Source: Melittangium boletus DSM 14713
GTDB lineage: Bacteria; Myxococcota; Myxococcia; Myxococcales; Myxococcaceae
Length of the DNA: 64,000 nucleotides
Assembly: GCF_002305855.1 (NCBI RefSeq)
Contig: NZ_CP022163.1
Location: forward strand, 1,736,292-1,800,291
Direction of reading: 5' to 3'
Shown: positions 55,587 through 64,000 of the stretch, piece after piece
Position numbering within the stretch: position 1 is the first letter of the stretch
Layout of the letters: the number at the start of each line of letters is the position of its first letter
Notes under the pieces: model-generated
Databases searched by the model: none
What the model was told of the DNA's origin: nothing
The model's input: the letters and a program-made list of their open reading frames with translations, nothing else
Position numbers and translations under genes: made by a program

Positions 55587-55955
55587 ATGGAGCAGCAGGC
55601 CCTCGCGATGGATGTGCGGCAACTGGAGAAGCTGAGCGTGCTCCAGGATGAGCAGGCGCCCAACCTGGTGGCGGAGATGGCCCAGGGCTTCCTCGCGCGC
55701 ACCCCCGCGAAGCTGACGCGGCTGCGCGAGTTGCTGGCCTCGGGCAATGCCGGGCAGCTCGCGAACGAGGCCCATGGCCTGGCCACGAGCAGCGGCATGT
55801 TCGGGATGATGCGGGTGCGGCTGCTGTGCAAGACCTTGGAGAACCTCGCGCGCGACTCCGGCCTGGAGGGGGCGGAGACACTCGTGGCCCAGGTGGAGCA
55901 CTCCTTCGCCGAGGCCCGGCCCCTGCTCGTGGCGCAACTGCACCTTCCGGAATGA
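55587..55955 (+). CDS. free-standing HPt (histidine phosphotransfer) protein
   Basis: A 122-aa helical protein. The phosphorylation motif AHGLATSSGMFG places His63 in the expected helix, and the four-helix arrangement (FLARTPAKLTRLRELLASG, LLCKTLENLAR) fits an HPt bundle. It would shuttle phosphate between a hybrid kinase receiver and a final response regulator. No kinase or regulator is adjacent. The hybrid kinase at 19976 lacks its own HPt domain, but pairing is speculation. Confidence 0.85.
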   Translation: MEQQALAMDVRQLEKLSVLQDEQAPNLVAEMAQGFLARTPAKLTRLRELLASGNAGQLANEAHGLATSSGMFGMMRVRLLCKTLENLARDSGLEGAETLVAQVEHSFAEARPLLVAQLHLPE

Positions 55956-56075
55956 GCTGGGCCCACTTCACCCGGAAAACGGGGATGGTGAGTCCCTGGG
56001 CGAGTGGACGCGCCTTCCTTCGGGAAGCCCTCCATGCTGGAGTCCCGCCCAACCCCCCACGGAAAGCCCGACCGC

Positions 56076-56354
56076 ATGTCCCAGACCCACTCGAATCCGG
56101 AGCTCGAAGCACTGGCCGCGTCGCGCTGGCGCGTGGCCGCCGCCCTCACCGCTTGCACCCTCGTGTCCTACTTCGGCTTCATCCTGCTCGTGGCGTTCAA
56201 CAAGCCGTTGATGGGCCAGCAGCTCGTGCCGGGGCTGTCCGTGGGCATCCTCCTGGGAGCGCTCGTCATCCTCGCCGCCTGGGGCTTCACGGGCATCTAT
56301 GTCGTGTGGGCCAACAACCGCTACGACAGGGCCCTCGAGAAGCTGCGCCGCTGA
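56076..56354 (+). CDS. DUF485 small membrane protein, ActP partner
   Basis: The start is set at 56076 (MSQTHSNPELE); 92 aa. Two membrane helices (AALTACTLVSYFGFILLVAF and SVGILLGALVILAAWGFTGI) are separated by a loop KPLMGQQLVPG, then a conserved cytoplasmic end YVVWANNRYDR. This is the YjcH/DUF485 pattern. In E. coli the gene lies between acs and actP, and it does so here 28 bp before actP. Confidence 0.92.
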   Translation: MSQTHSNPELEALAASRWRVAAALTACTLVSYFGFILLVAFNKPLMGQQLVPGLSVGILLGALVILAAWGFTGIYVVWANNRYDRALEKLRR

Positions 56355-56382
56355 GCCCTCATTCCCCTTCTGAGCTCCCGAC

Positions 56383-57996
<1,614 letters not shown>

Positions 57997-58015
57997 CCGG
58001 AGCCCCTTTCATTCC

Positions 58016-59476
58016 ATGAGCCAGGAAGTGAGCCGAGAAGGAACCGGAGACATCCGGTTCTGGCCGTTCATGTTCGCCATCTTCATCGGCTCGTTCGTCG
58101 CCGTGATGAGCTCCAGCACCATCACGATCGCCCTTCCGGAGATGCAGCGGTACTTCGGCGTGGACCTGTCGGTCATCCAATGGACGCTGACGGGTTTCAT
58201 GCTCGCCATGGGGACGGTGGCGCCCCTCACCGGCTACCTGGGGGACCGCTTCAGCGCGAAGCGGCTGTACCTGGGCACGCTGCTCGGCTTCGCGGTGGCG
58301 TCCCTGGTGTGCGGCTGGGCTTGGGACGCGTACTCCCTCATCGCCTTCCGCGTCCTCCAGGGCGCGTTCTGCGGGGCCATCCTGCCGGTGACCATGACGC
58401 TCATCTACCAGGTGCTGCCCCGCGAGAAGCAGGCCATGGCCGTCAGCCTCTGGAGCCTGTCCGCCATGCTCGCGCCCGCCTTCGGCCCCACGCTCGCCGG
58501 ATGGCTCATCACCGCGGGCAACTGGCGCTGGTTGTTCTTCATCAACCTCCCCGTGTGTCTGCTCGCCCTGGCGATGGCCGCGCGGAGCGTTCCCTACTAC
58601 CGGCTGCGGACGGCCGGTTCCTTCGACGCGCCCGGCCTGGTCACCGTCATCACCGGAAGCCTGTTGCTCCTGATGACCTTCAGCAAGAGCGGCGCCTGGG
58701 GGTGGAGCAGCCCGAGGACCCTGGGCTTGTTCGCGGTGGGAAGCATCTCGCTGGCCTTCTTCGTCGTCCGGGAGTTGCGCACGCACGCGCCCCTGCTCGA
58801 CCTGCGGGTGCTGGCCAATGGCCGCTACCTGCTGACCCTGATCGTCTCCATCATCATCACGATCAGCCTGTACTCGGGCACGTTCCTCATGCCGGTGTTC
58901 CTCCAGCACACCCAGGGGCGGACCGCGCTCGACACCGGGCTCATCCTGCTGCCCGCCTCGCTCGTGATGGCGTTGCTGATGCCCCTGGTCGGACGGCTCT
59001 ACCCCGTGCTCGGGCCACGCGTGCTCATGACGACGGGCGTCTTGCTGATGGGCGGAGGGACCTATGCGCTCAGCGACCTGACGCCGGACACCTCGCGCAC
59101 CTACGTGCTCGTGTGGATGGTGGTGCGCAACGCGGGCATCTCCCTGTCCACCATGCCGTCCGGCAACGCGGGCATGGAACAGATTCCTCCCGCGCTCAGC
59201 GGCCACGCGTCGTCCATCAGCAACTGGCTGCGCAACGTGTTCGGCTCGTTCTCCATCGCCATCTTCACCTCGCTCCTGGCCACGTTCGGGCGCCACGAGG
59301 CCGAGTCGCTGCGGCAACAGGGCATGACGAACCCGGCGATGATCGAGCGGTGGGCGTTCGTGGAGAGCATCAACGACGTCTACCTGGTGGCCACCGTCAT
59401 CGTGTTGGCGGCGTTACCGCTCTGCCTGCTCGTTTCCAAGAATCCCGGGCTCGCCTCGCGTCCCTCGCCTTCTTGA
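58016..59476 (+). CDS. MFS exporter, DHA2/EmrB-QacA type
   Basis: A 486-aa permease with about 14 hydrophobic segments, fitting drug:proton antiporter family 2. Motif A is visible as GYLGDRFSAKRLYLG after TM2, and the DHA2 motif C region as GAFCGAILPVTMTLIY / AMLAPAFGPTLAGWL. It starts 19 bp after actP and may be co-transcribed, but has no clear functional link to acetate. Substrates are typically hydrophobic drugs or secondary metabolites. No membrane-fusion (EmrA-like) partner is adjacent. Confidence 0.88.
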   Translation: MSQEVSREGTGDIRFWPFMFAIFIGSFVAVMSSSTITIALPEMQRYFGVDLSVIQWTLTGFMLAMGTVAPLTGYLGDRFSAKRLYLGTLLGFAVASLVCGWAWDAYSLIAFRVLQGAFCGAILPVTMTLIYQVLPREKQAMAVSLWSLSAMLAPAFGPTLAGWLITAGNWRWLFFINLPVCLLALAMAARSVPYYRLRTAGSFDAPGLVTVITGSLLLLMTFSKSGAWGWSSPRTLGLFAVGSISLAFFVVRELRTHAPLLDLRVLANGRYLLTLIVSIIITISLYSGTFLMPVFLQHTQGRTALDTGLILLPASLVMALLMPLVGRLYPVLGPRVLMTTGVLLMGGGTYALSDLTPDTSRTYVLVWMVVRNAGISLSTMPSGNAGMEQIPPALSGHASSISNWLRNVFGSFSIAIFTSLLATFGRHEAESLRQQGMTNPAMIERWAFVESINDVYLVATVIVLAALPLCLLVSKNPGLASRPSPS

Positions 59477-59609
59477 GGGAAGGGCGGAGAAACGGCGGGT
59501 GCTACAGACTTGCAGCGCGCAACCACCGCACCCGCTATTCATTCCGAGGCCCAGTACCCAGTCCGTGCTCGGCTGACTACCCTGAATCCCAGACACGGGA
59601 GGAGGAGCC

Positions 59610-60212
59610 ATGGCGGTCCGGACGGAACATGATGCGCTGGAACTCATCCACCAACGGCGGGTCGTCACGGAGGTACCCGCCCAGGGCACCGCTTCGCTCG
59701 TCGAGGCCGTGGCGGGAGGCCCGGTGAGCGGCAGTTGGCGCTCGCACGCCAAGGGCCGGTTGATGTACCGGCTCGGACGCATGCTCCGGGCCTCGCGCGA
59801 TGTGCTCGCCGTGCGGCTCGTGGAGGGAAAGGTGGCCTTCGTGGACGCCTCCCTGTGGCCCGCCGTGTACCGCATGGTGATGGAGCCCTCGCGCCGCCGC
59901 CGCTCCCTGGAGGGGCTGTCCGCCCAGGCCCGCGCGCTGCTCAGCGCCGTGGAACGGGACCGGCGCGTGCGCCTGGACAAGGAAGGCGAGTGGACGAAGG
60001 CGAGGGAGGCCCTGGAGGAGCGGCTGCTCGTGCACGTCTCCGAAGCGGAGAACGACGAGGGACGCTTCGGCGTCATCCTGCGCTCGTGGCGGGACTGGGT
60101 GTCCCCCACCGTCGAGGAGGCCGCGCGCACCCTCACCTATGACGAGGCCATCGCCCGGCTGAAGGGGCCCTGTGGAGGCGCCCCGGCGGGGCTCGGGGCC
60201 TGGGTGTTCTAG
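59610..60212 (+). CDS. conserved protein of unknown function
   Basis: A 200-aa soluble protein I cannot assign. The part at ~45-85 (KGRLMYRLGRMLRASRDVLAVRLVEG) may be a winged-helix-like fold, and 95-150 is helical and Arg-rich (SRRRRSLEGLSAQARALLSAVERDRRV). No catalytic motif or signal peptide is seen. The sequence has normal codon use for the region, and an upstream GGAGGAG ribosome binding site supports the start. The basic stretches could bind nucleic acid. Confidence 0.7.
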   Translation: MAVRTEHDALELIHQRRVVTEVPAQGTASLVEAVAGGPVSGSWRSHAKGRLMYRLGRMLRASRDVLAVRLVEGKVAFVDASLWPAVYRMVMEPSRRRRSLEGLSAQARALLSAVERDRRVRLDKEGEWTKAREALEERLLVHVSEAENDEGRFGVILRSWRDWVSPTVEEAARTLTYDEAIARLKGPCGGAPAGLGAWVF

Positions 60213-60216
60213 CGCC

Positions 60217-61398
60217 TCAGAAGATGTCGGGCATGGCCGGCGGCGGACCGGAGAACAGCGCCGTGGCCGTGCGCAGCGTCTCTTCCCCGGCCGTGAGGGC
60301 GCCGGCGAGTTGGAGCGCCGAGGGAGCGAGGAATCCGCTGTAGAGCGGCGCGAGCGCCCGCGCGTGCAGCTTCAGGTCCCCGTCCCCGCCCTCGCGCACC
60401 TCCGCCTCGCCCTCGGACACCTCGAGCACGAAGCGGCCCCGGTTCTCCGGGAAGAACTCGTCCTCCACCTCCAGGTGCAGCGCGCCCGAGCTTCCCTCCG
60501 GATAGCCCCGGGCCTGGAGCGCGGCGGGCACGTCCAGCACGCGCAGCATCCACCGGTCCAGGAACCTCGACTCATACGTCTGCTCGTTCAGCAGGAAGAG
60601 GAGCGGATCCGCCGGTCCACTCCGCCAGAGGACCTCGGTGGTCAGCGCGCGGTGCTCGCCGAGGAAACCCAGCAGCCGCCGCGCCGCCGCGGGGGTGAGC
60701 GCGATCAGATCCGTGAGGTTCAACTCCTGCCGGTAGGACGCGGGCAGGGCGCGGCGCGTCAGATAGAGGTAGCCCTCCACGCCCGCGGAGCCTTCCACGA
60801 GATAGCCGTAGGCGAGCTCCGTGCGGGGGTGCGTCACGCGGGTCCACACATACGGGCCCCGGTCGAGCCAGCCCTGCTGCAACCGCGCGTGGCGGCCGTA
60901 GACGTCGTGGATCGCCGGCAGATCGGACGCCTCCACCGGACGCAGGGCGAGGGAGCGCTCCTGGACCTCGATTCCGGACATGCGCACCCGGTGCTCGACG
61001 CGCGCGCCGGCCTGCTCGAAGCCCACGCGCCGGTAGAGCCGCTGGGAGGAGGGATAGAGCGTGGCGAGGAGGAACCCCCGCGCGCGTGCCAGCCGGAGCA
61101 TTTCCTCCATGAGGCGGGTGCCCGCGCCCTGGCCCCGGTGGATGGGCGCCACCCCCACCGCGGAGATCCCCGCCGTGGGGACCCGCCGCCCCCCGAACCA
61201 CTGGCCCATGGGAATGAGGGCGGCCGTCGCCGTCACCCCATCCCCGGCGCGCAAGACGCGGGTCTCCGAGCCCTCGAGCACGATCCGCTGCCGGACCTCC
61301 TCCGGCGGCATGGCGAAGGCCTGGGCGATGATGTCCACGGTCTGGGCCAGTTCCCGCTCCCCCTGGGGCGGACCGAACAACGGCAGGGTCGCACTCAT
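60217..61398 (-). CDS. Eis-like N-acetyltransferase
   Basis: A 393-aa protein of the Eis family: an N-terminal GNAT domain with acetyl-CoA loop VAPIHRGQGAGTRL, a second GNAT-like domain, and an SCP2-like C-terminal domain (~290-393). The conserved Tyr is in PSSQRLYRRVGF, and the chain ends in Phe, as in Mycobacterium tuberculosis Eis, where the C-terminal carboxylate takes part in catalysis. Eis acetylates aminoglycosides, peptides and other amines; the natural substrate here is unknown. It is convergent with the preceding gene, with stops 4 bp apart. Confidence 0.92.
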   Translation of the reverse strand: MSATLPLFGPPQGERELAQTVDIIAQAFAMPPEEVRQRIVLEGSETRVLRAGDGVTATAALIPMGQWFGGRRVPTAGISAVGVAPIHRGQGAGTRLMEEMLRLARARGFLLATLYPSSQRLYRRVGFEQAGARVEHRVRMSGIEVQERSLALRPVEASDLPAIHDVYGRHARLQQGWLDRGPYVWTRVTHPRTELAYGYLVEGSAGVEGYLYLTRRALPASYRQELNLTDLIALTPAAARRLLGFLGEHRALTTEVLWRSGPADPLLFLLNEQTYESRFLDRWMLRVLDVPAALQARGYPEGSSGALHLEVEDEFFPENRGRFVLEVSEGEAEVREGGDGDLKLHARALAPLYSGFLAPSALQLAGALTAGEETLRTATALFSGPPPAMPDIF

Positions 61399-61525
61399 GC
61401 CGGCAGTCTAGGGCAGGCGGCCCTCGCCCGCCCTCCCGACGAGCGGGTCTGGAGACTGGACAACGCGGACCCAATGGTTAGAGGGAGGGAAATTGGTGCC
61501 CGTTTCCAGGGCATCCGGAGGCCCC

Positions 61526-63460
61526 ATGTCCGTCGAATCCTCCCAGCGGGAGACCCACAACTTCCAGGCGGAGATCAACCAGCTCCTCAACCTGGTCATC
61601 AACTCGCTCTATAGCCACAAGGAGATCTTCCTGCGCGAGCTGGTGTCCAATGCATCGGACGCGCTCGACAAGCTGCGCTTCCGCTCCATCACCGAGCCCG
61701 AGCTGCTCGAAGGCGCCCCCGAGCTCGCCATCCGCATCATCCCGGACGAGGCGGCGGGCACGCTGACCATCGAGGACACCGGCATCGGCATGACGCACGA
61801 CGAGCTGGTGAAGAACCTGGGCACCATCGCCCACTCCGGCTCGCGCGAGTTCCTGGACCTGGCCTCCAAGCGCGGCCAGAAGGACGTGAACCTGATTGGC
61901 CAGTTCGGCGTGGGCTTCTACAGCGCCTACCTCGTGGCCGACCAGGTGTCCGTCGTCAGCCGCGCGGCGGGCAAGGACAGCCAGGCGTGGCGCTGGTCAT
62001 CCGATGCCAAGGGCTCCTTCACCGTGGAGACCGCCGAGCACGCCACCCGCGGCACCGCCATCACCCTGCACCTCAAGCAGGACCAGAAGGAATTCCTGAG
62101 CGAGTGGCGCCTGCGCGAGCTCATCACCCAGTACTCGGACTATGTGAGCCACCCCATCCACCTCCAGGTCAAGAAGACCACGGGCGAGGGCGCGGAGGAG
62201 AAGACCGAGACGAAGCTCGAGGTGGTGAACAAGGCGAGCGCGCTGTGGCAGCGCTCCAAGAGCGAGATCACCGACGAGCAGTACCAGGAGTTCTACAAGC
62301 ACCTGTCCCACGACTGGGAGCCGGCGCTCACCTGGACGCACTTCCGCACCGAGGGCAACCAGGTCTTCACCAGCCTCATCTTCGTGCCCAAGCACCCGCC
62401 GTTCGACCTGGACAGCCAGAAGCCGCGCGGCGTGCGGCTGTTCGTCAAGCGCGTGCTCATCATGGACAACTGCGAGGAGATGCTGCCGCAATGGCTGCGC
62501 TTCGTGCGCGGCGTGGTGGACTCGGATGACCTGCCGCTCAACGTGTCGCGCGAGCTCCTGCAGGACTCGGCCGTGGTGCAGGGCATCCGCAAGCACGTGA
62601 CGAAGAAGACGCTGGACATGCTGGAGAAGCTGGCCAAGGACAAGCCAGACGACTACCGCACCTTCTGGCAGGCCTTCGGTCCCATCCTCAAGGAGGGGCT
62701 GGCCATGGACGTGGAGTACCGCGAGAAGATTGGCGGGCTGCTGCGCTACGAGAGCTCGCGCGAGGAGGGTCTCACCTCGCTCGCCGACTACGTGTCCCGG
62801 ATGAAGGAGGGCCAGGAGGCCATCTATTACGTCTTCGGCGAGACGCGGAAGGCCGTGGTGGACTCGCCGCACCTCGAGGCGCTCAAGAAGCGCGGCTACG
62901 AGGTGCTGTACATGACGGACCCCGTGGACGAGTGGGCCATCCAGGGGCTCAAGGACTTCCAGGGCAAGCCCATCGTCTCGGCGATGCACGCGGACTTGAA
63001 GCTCAAGGAGACGGACGAGGAGAAGCGCGAGAAGGAAGAGCGCGCCAAGGGCCTGGGGCCGCTCGCGGAGAAGATGAAGGAAGTGCTCAAGGAGCAGGTG
63101 CGCGAGGTGCGCGCGTCGGACCGGCTCACGGACTCGCCCTGCTGCCTGGTGGTCCCCGAGGGCGGCTCGCACGCGTTCGTGGAGCGGCTGCTGCGCGAGC
63201 GCGGCCGGAGCGTGCCGCGCGCCAAGCGGATCCTCGAGGTCAACCCCCAGCACCCCATCATCCAGCACCTGCGCGGCCTCCAGGAGACGGATCCCGGCTC
63301 CGCGCAGATGAAGGAGTGGGTGGAGATGCTCTACGATCAGGCGCTGCTCACCGAGGGCAGCAGCGTGGAGGATCCGAACCGCTTCGCCCGGCGGATGACG
63401 GCGCTGATGACGCAGGTGGCGGCGCAGACGCCTCCGGTGGCCGCCCCGGCGGGCACGTAA
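61526..63460 (+). CDS. htpG: Hsp90-family molecular chaperone HtpG
   Basis: The start at 61526 has GGAGG 5 nt upstream; 644 aa. The N-terminal ATPase has [27 protein letters not shown] and [11 protein letters not shown]. The middle domain has [19 protein letters not shown] and [14 protein letters not shown], with the conserved catalytic Arg, and a C-terminal dimerisation domain follows. The chain lacks the charged linker and EEVD tail of cytosolic eukaryotic Hsp90. It assists folding under stress. Confidence 0.97.
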
Positions 63461-63492
63461 CCCCCCATCCGTAGTAAGGGAAGGGACACCCG

Positions 63493-64000
63493 ATGCCGCG
63501 TGTCCCTCCCGAGCCGCCCGTCCTCGACGAGGAGGCCCTTGTCCACCAGTTCCCCGGACTCGACCGGCGCGCGCTGGGCGCTTTCTACACCCCGGCGCCG
63601 CTCGTCGAGCGCACCCTGGCCCTCGCCCTGGCGCACGCGGGGGACGGGCCCCTGGCGGTGGTGGATCCCGCCTGTGGCGCCGGTGCCTTCCTCGCCGCCG
63701 CGGCCCAGGCCCGGCCCGGCGCGCACCTGGCGGGATTGGAGCTCTCCCCCGACGTGGCCCAGGCCTGTCAGGCCCGCGTCCCCCACGCCGACATCCGCGT
63801 GGGCGATGCCCTGCGGGAAGGACTGGAGCCGCTGCTGGCGCGCCTCCCACCGGTGCACCAGGAAGTGTGGGTGGGCAACCCGCCCTATAACGGCACCTCG
63901 GCGCTCCTCAAGGATCGGCAGGCCTACGCCCGCCTGCGCGCGCTGCTGCCCCTGACGCTGTTGCCGGGCACCAGCCTGCGCGACGACTTCGCCTTCTTCC
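63493..64000 (+). CDS. N6-adenine DNA methylase-like protein, partial
   Basis: It starts at 63493 with AAGGGAAGGGAC upstream and runs off the right edge after 169 codons. RALGAFYTPAPLVERTLA is the FYTP box that precedes type I/IIG methylase domains. The AdoMet site follows as DPACGAGAFLAAAAQ, and NPPYNGTS is motif IV (NPPY) of N6-adenine methylases. It could be a restriction-modification methylase, a fused type IIG enzyme, or a phage-defence methylase. What follows it is not visible. It begins 32 bp after htpG. Confidence 0.85.
   Translation, partial: MPRVPPEPPVLDEEALVHQFPGLDRRALGAFYTPAPLVERTLALALAHAGDGPLAVVDPACGAGAFLAAAAQARPGAHLAGLELSPDVAQACQARVPHADIRVGDALREGLEPLLARLPPVHQEVWVGNPPYNGTSALLKDRQAYARLRALLPLTLLPGTSLRDDFAFF

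Overview
This window looks like chromosomal DNA of a myxobacterium, most likely suborder Cystobacterineae (Cystobacter/Archangium/Myxococcus relatives). The signs are high GC coding DNA with strong third-position bias, a TIGR02265/DUF2378 gene (a family known mainly from Myxococcales), DUF4215 cysteine repeats, many lipoproteins and TPR proteins, a Ser/Thr kinase fused to TPRs, and large PAS/GAF histidine kinases. I see no rRNA, tRNA, CRISPR array, insertion sequence or prophage. Genes are cut at both edges: a zinc-ribbon protein on the left and an N6-adenine methylase-like gene on the right.

Layout. 1-7478: zinc-ribbon protein, a PhaR-like regulator, two secreted minus-strand glucan-active proteins (CBM6/thaumatin-like lipoprotein, then GH30 with ricin lectin), and a short operon of a coiled-coil protein, ParA-type ATPase and VOC protein. 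7642-12206: two overlapping ArsA/Get3-like ATPases, a TPR lipoprotein and an M48 membrane protease. 12219-13810 (minus): a 355-aa protein with EF-hand-like motifs and a coiled-coil tail, followed by a 160-aa TPR protein; together they resemble a type III secretion translocator-like substrate and its chaperone. 14017-23593: RuvX, a membrane protein, two multi-sensor histidine kinases and a GT-C glycosyltransferase. 24030-28753: the prkA-yeaH-spoVR stress/sporulation operon. 28861-35194: M23 endopeptidase, PhcB-like methyltransferase, TIGR02265 protein, glycogen phosphorylase, SpoIIAA-like protein. 35421-44648 (minus): a 1554-aa Ig/FN3/lamin-tail lipoprotein, a DECR-type SDR and DnaE. 44976-51043: Spy-like protein, M14-like peptidase, an orphan lipoprotein, a GNAT and a kinase-TPR protein. 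51111-64000: kelch lipoprotein, DUF2750, SAM hydrolase, HPt protein, DUF485-ActP acetate uptake, MFS exporter, an orphan protein, Eis-like acetyltransferase, HtpG and the truncated methylase.

How the genes work together. The GH30/CBM6-thaumatin pair fits degradation of beta-glucan from fungal prey. PrkA-YeaH-SpoVR, the PhaR-like regulator and glycogen phosphorylase fit starvation and storage physiology. The sensor kinases, HPt protein and Ser/Thr kinase fit the heavy signalling load of a developmental bacterium. The most unusual loci are the translocator/chaperone-like pair at 12219-13810 with no secretion genes beside it, and the ArsA pair in which only one subunit keeps the signature lysine. 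Everything is read from sequence by eye; family calls were not checked by database search.
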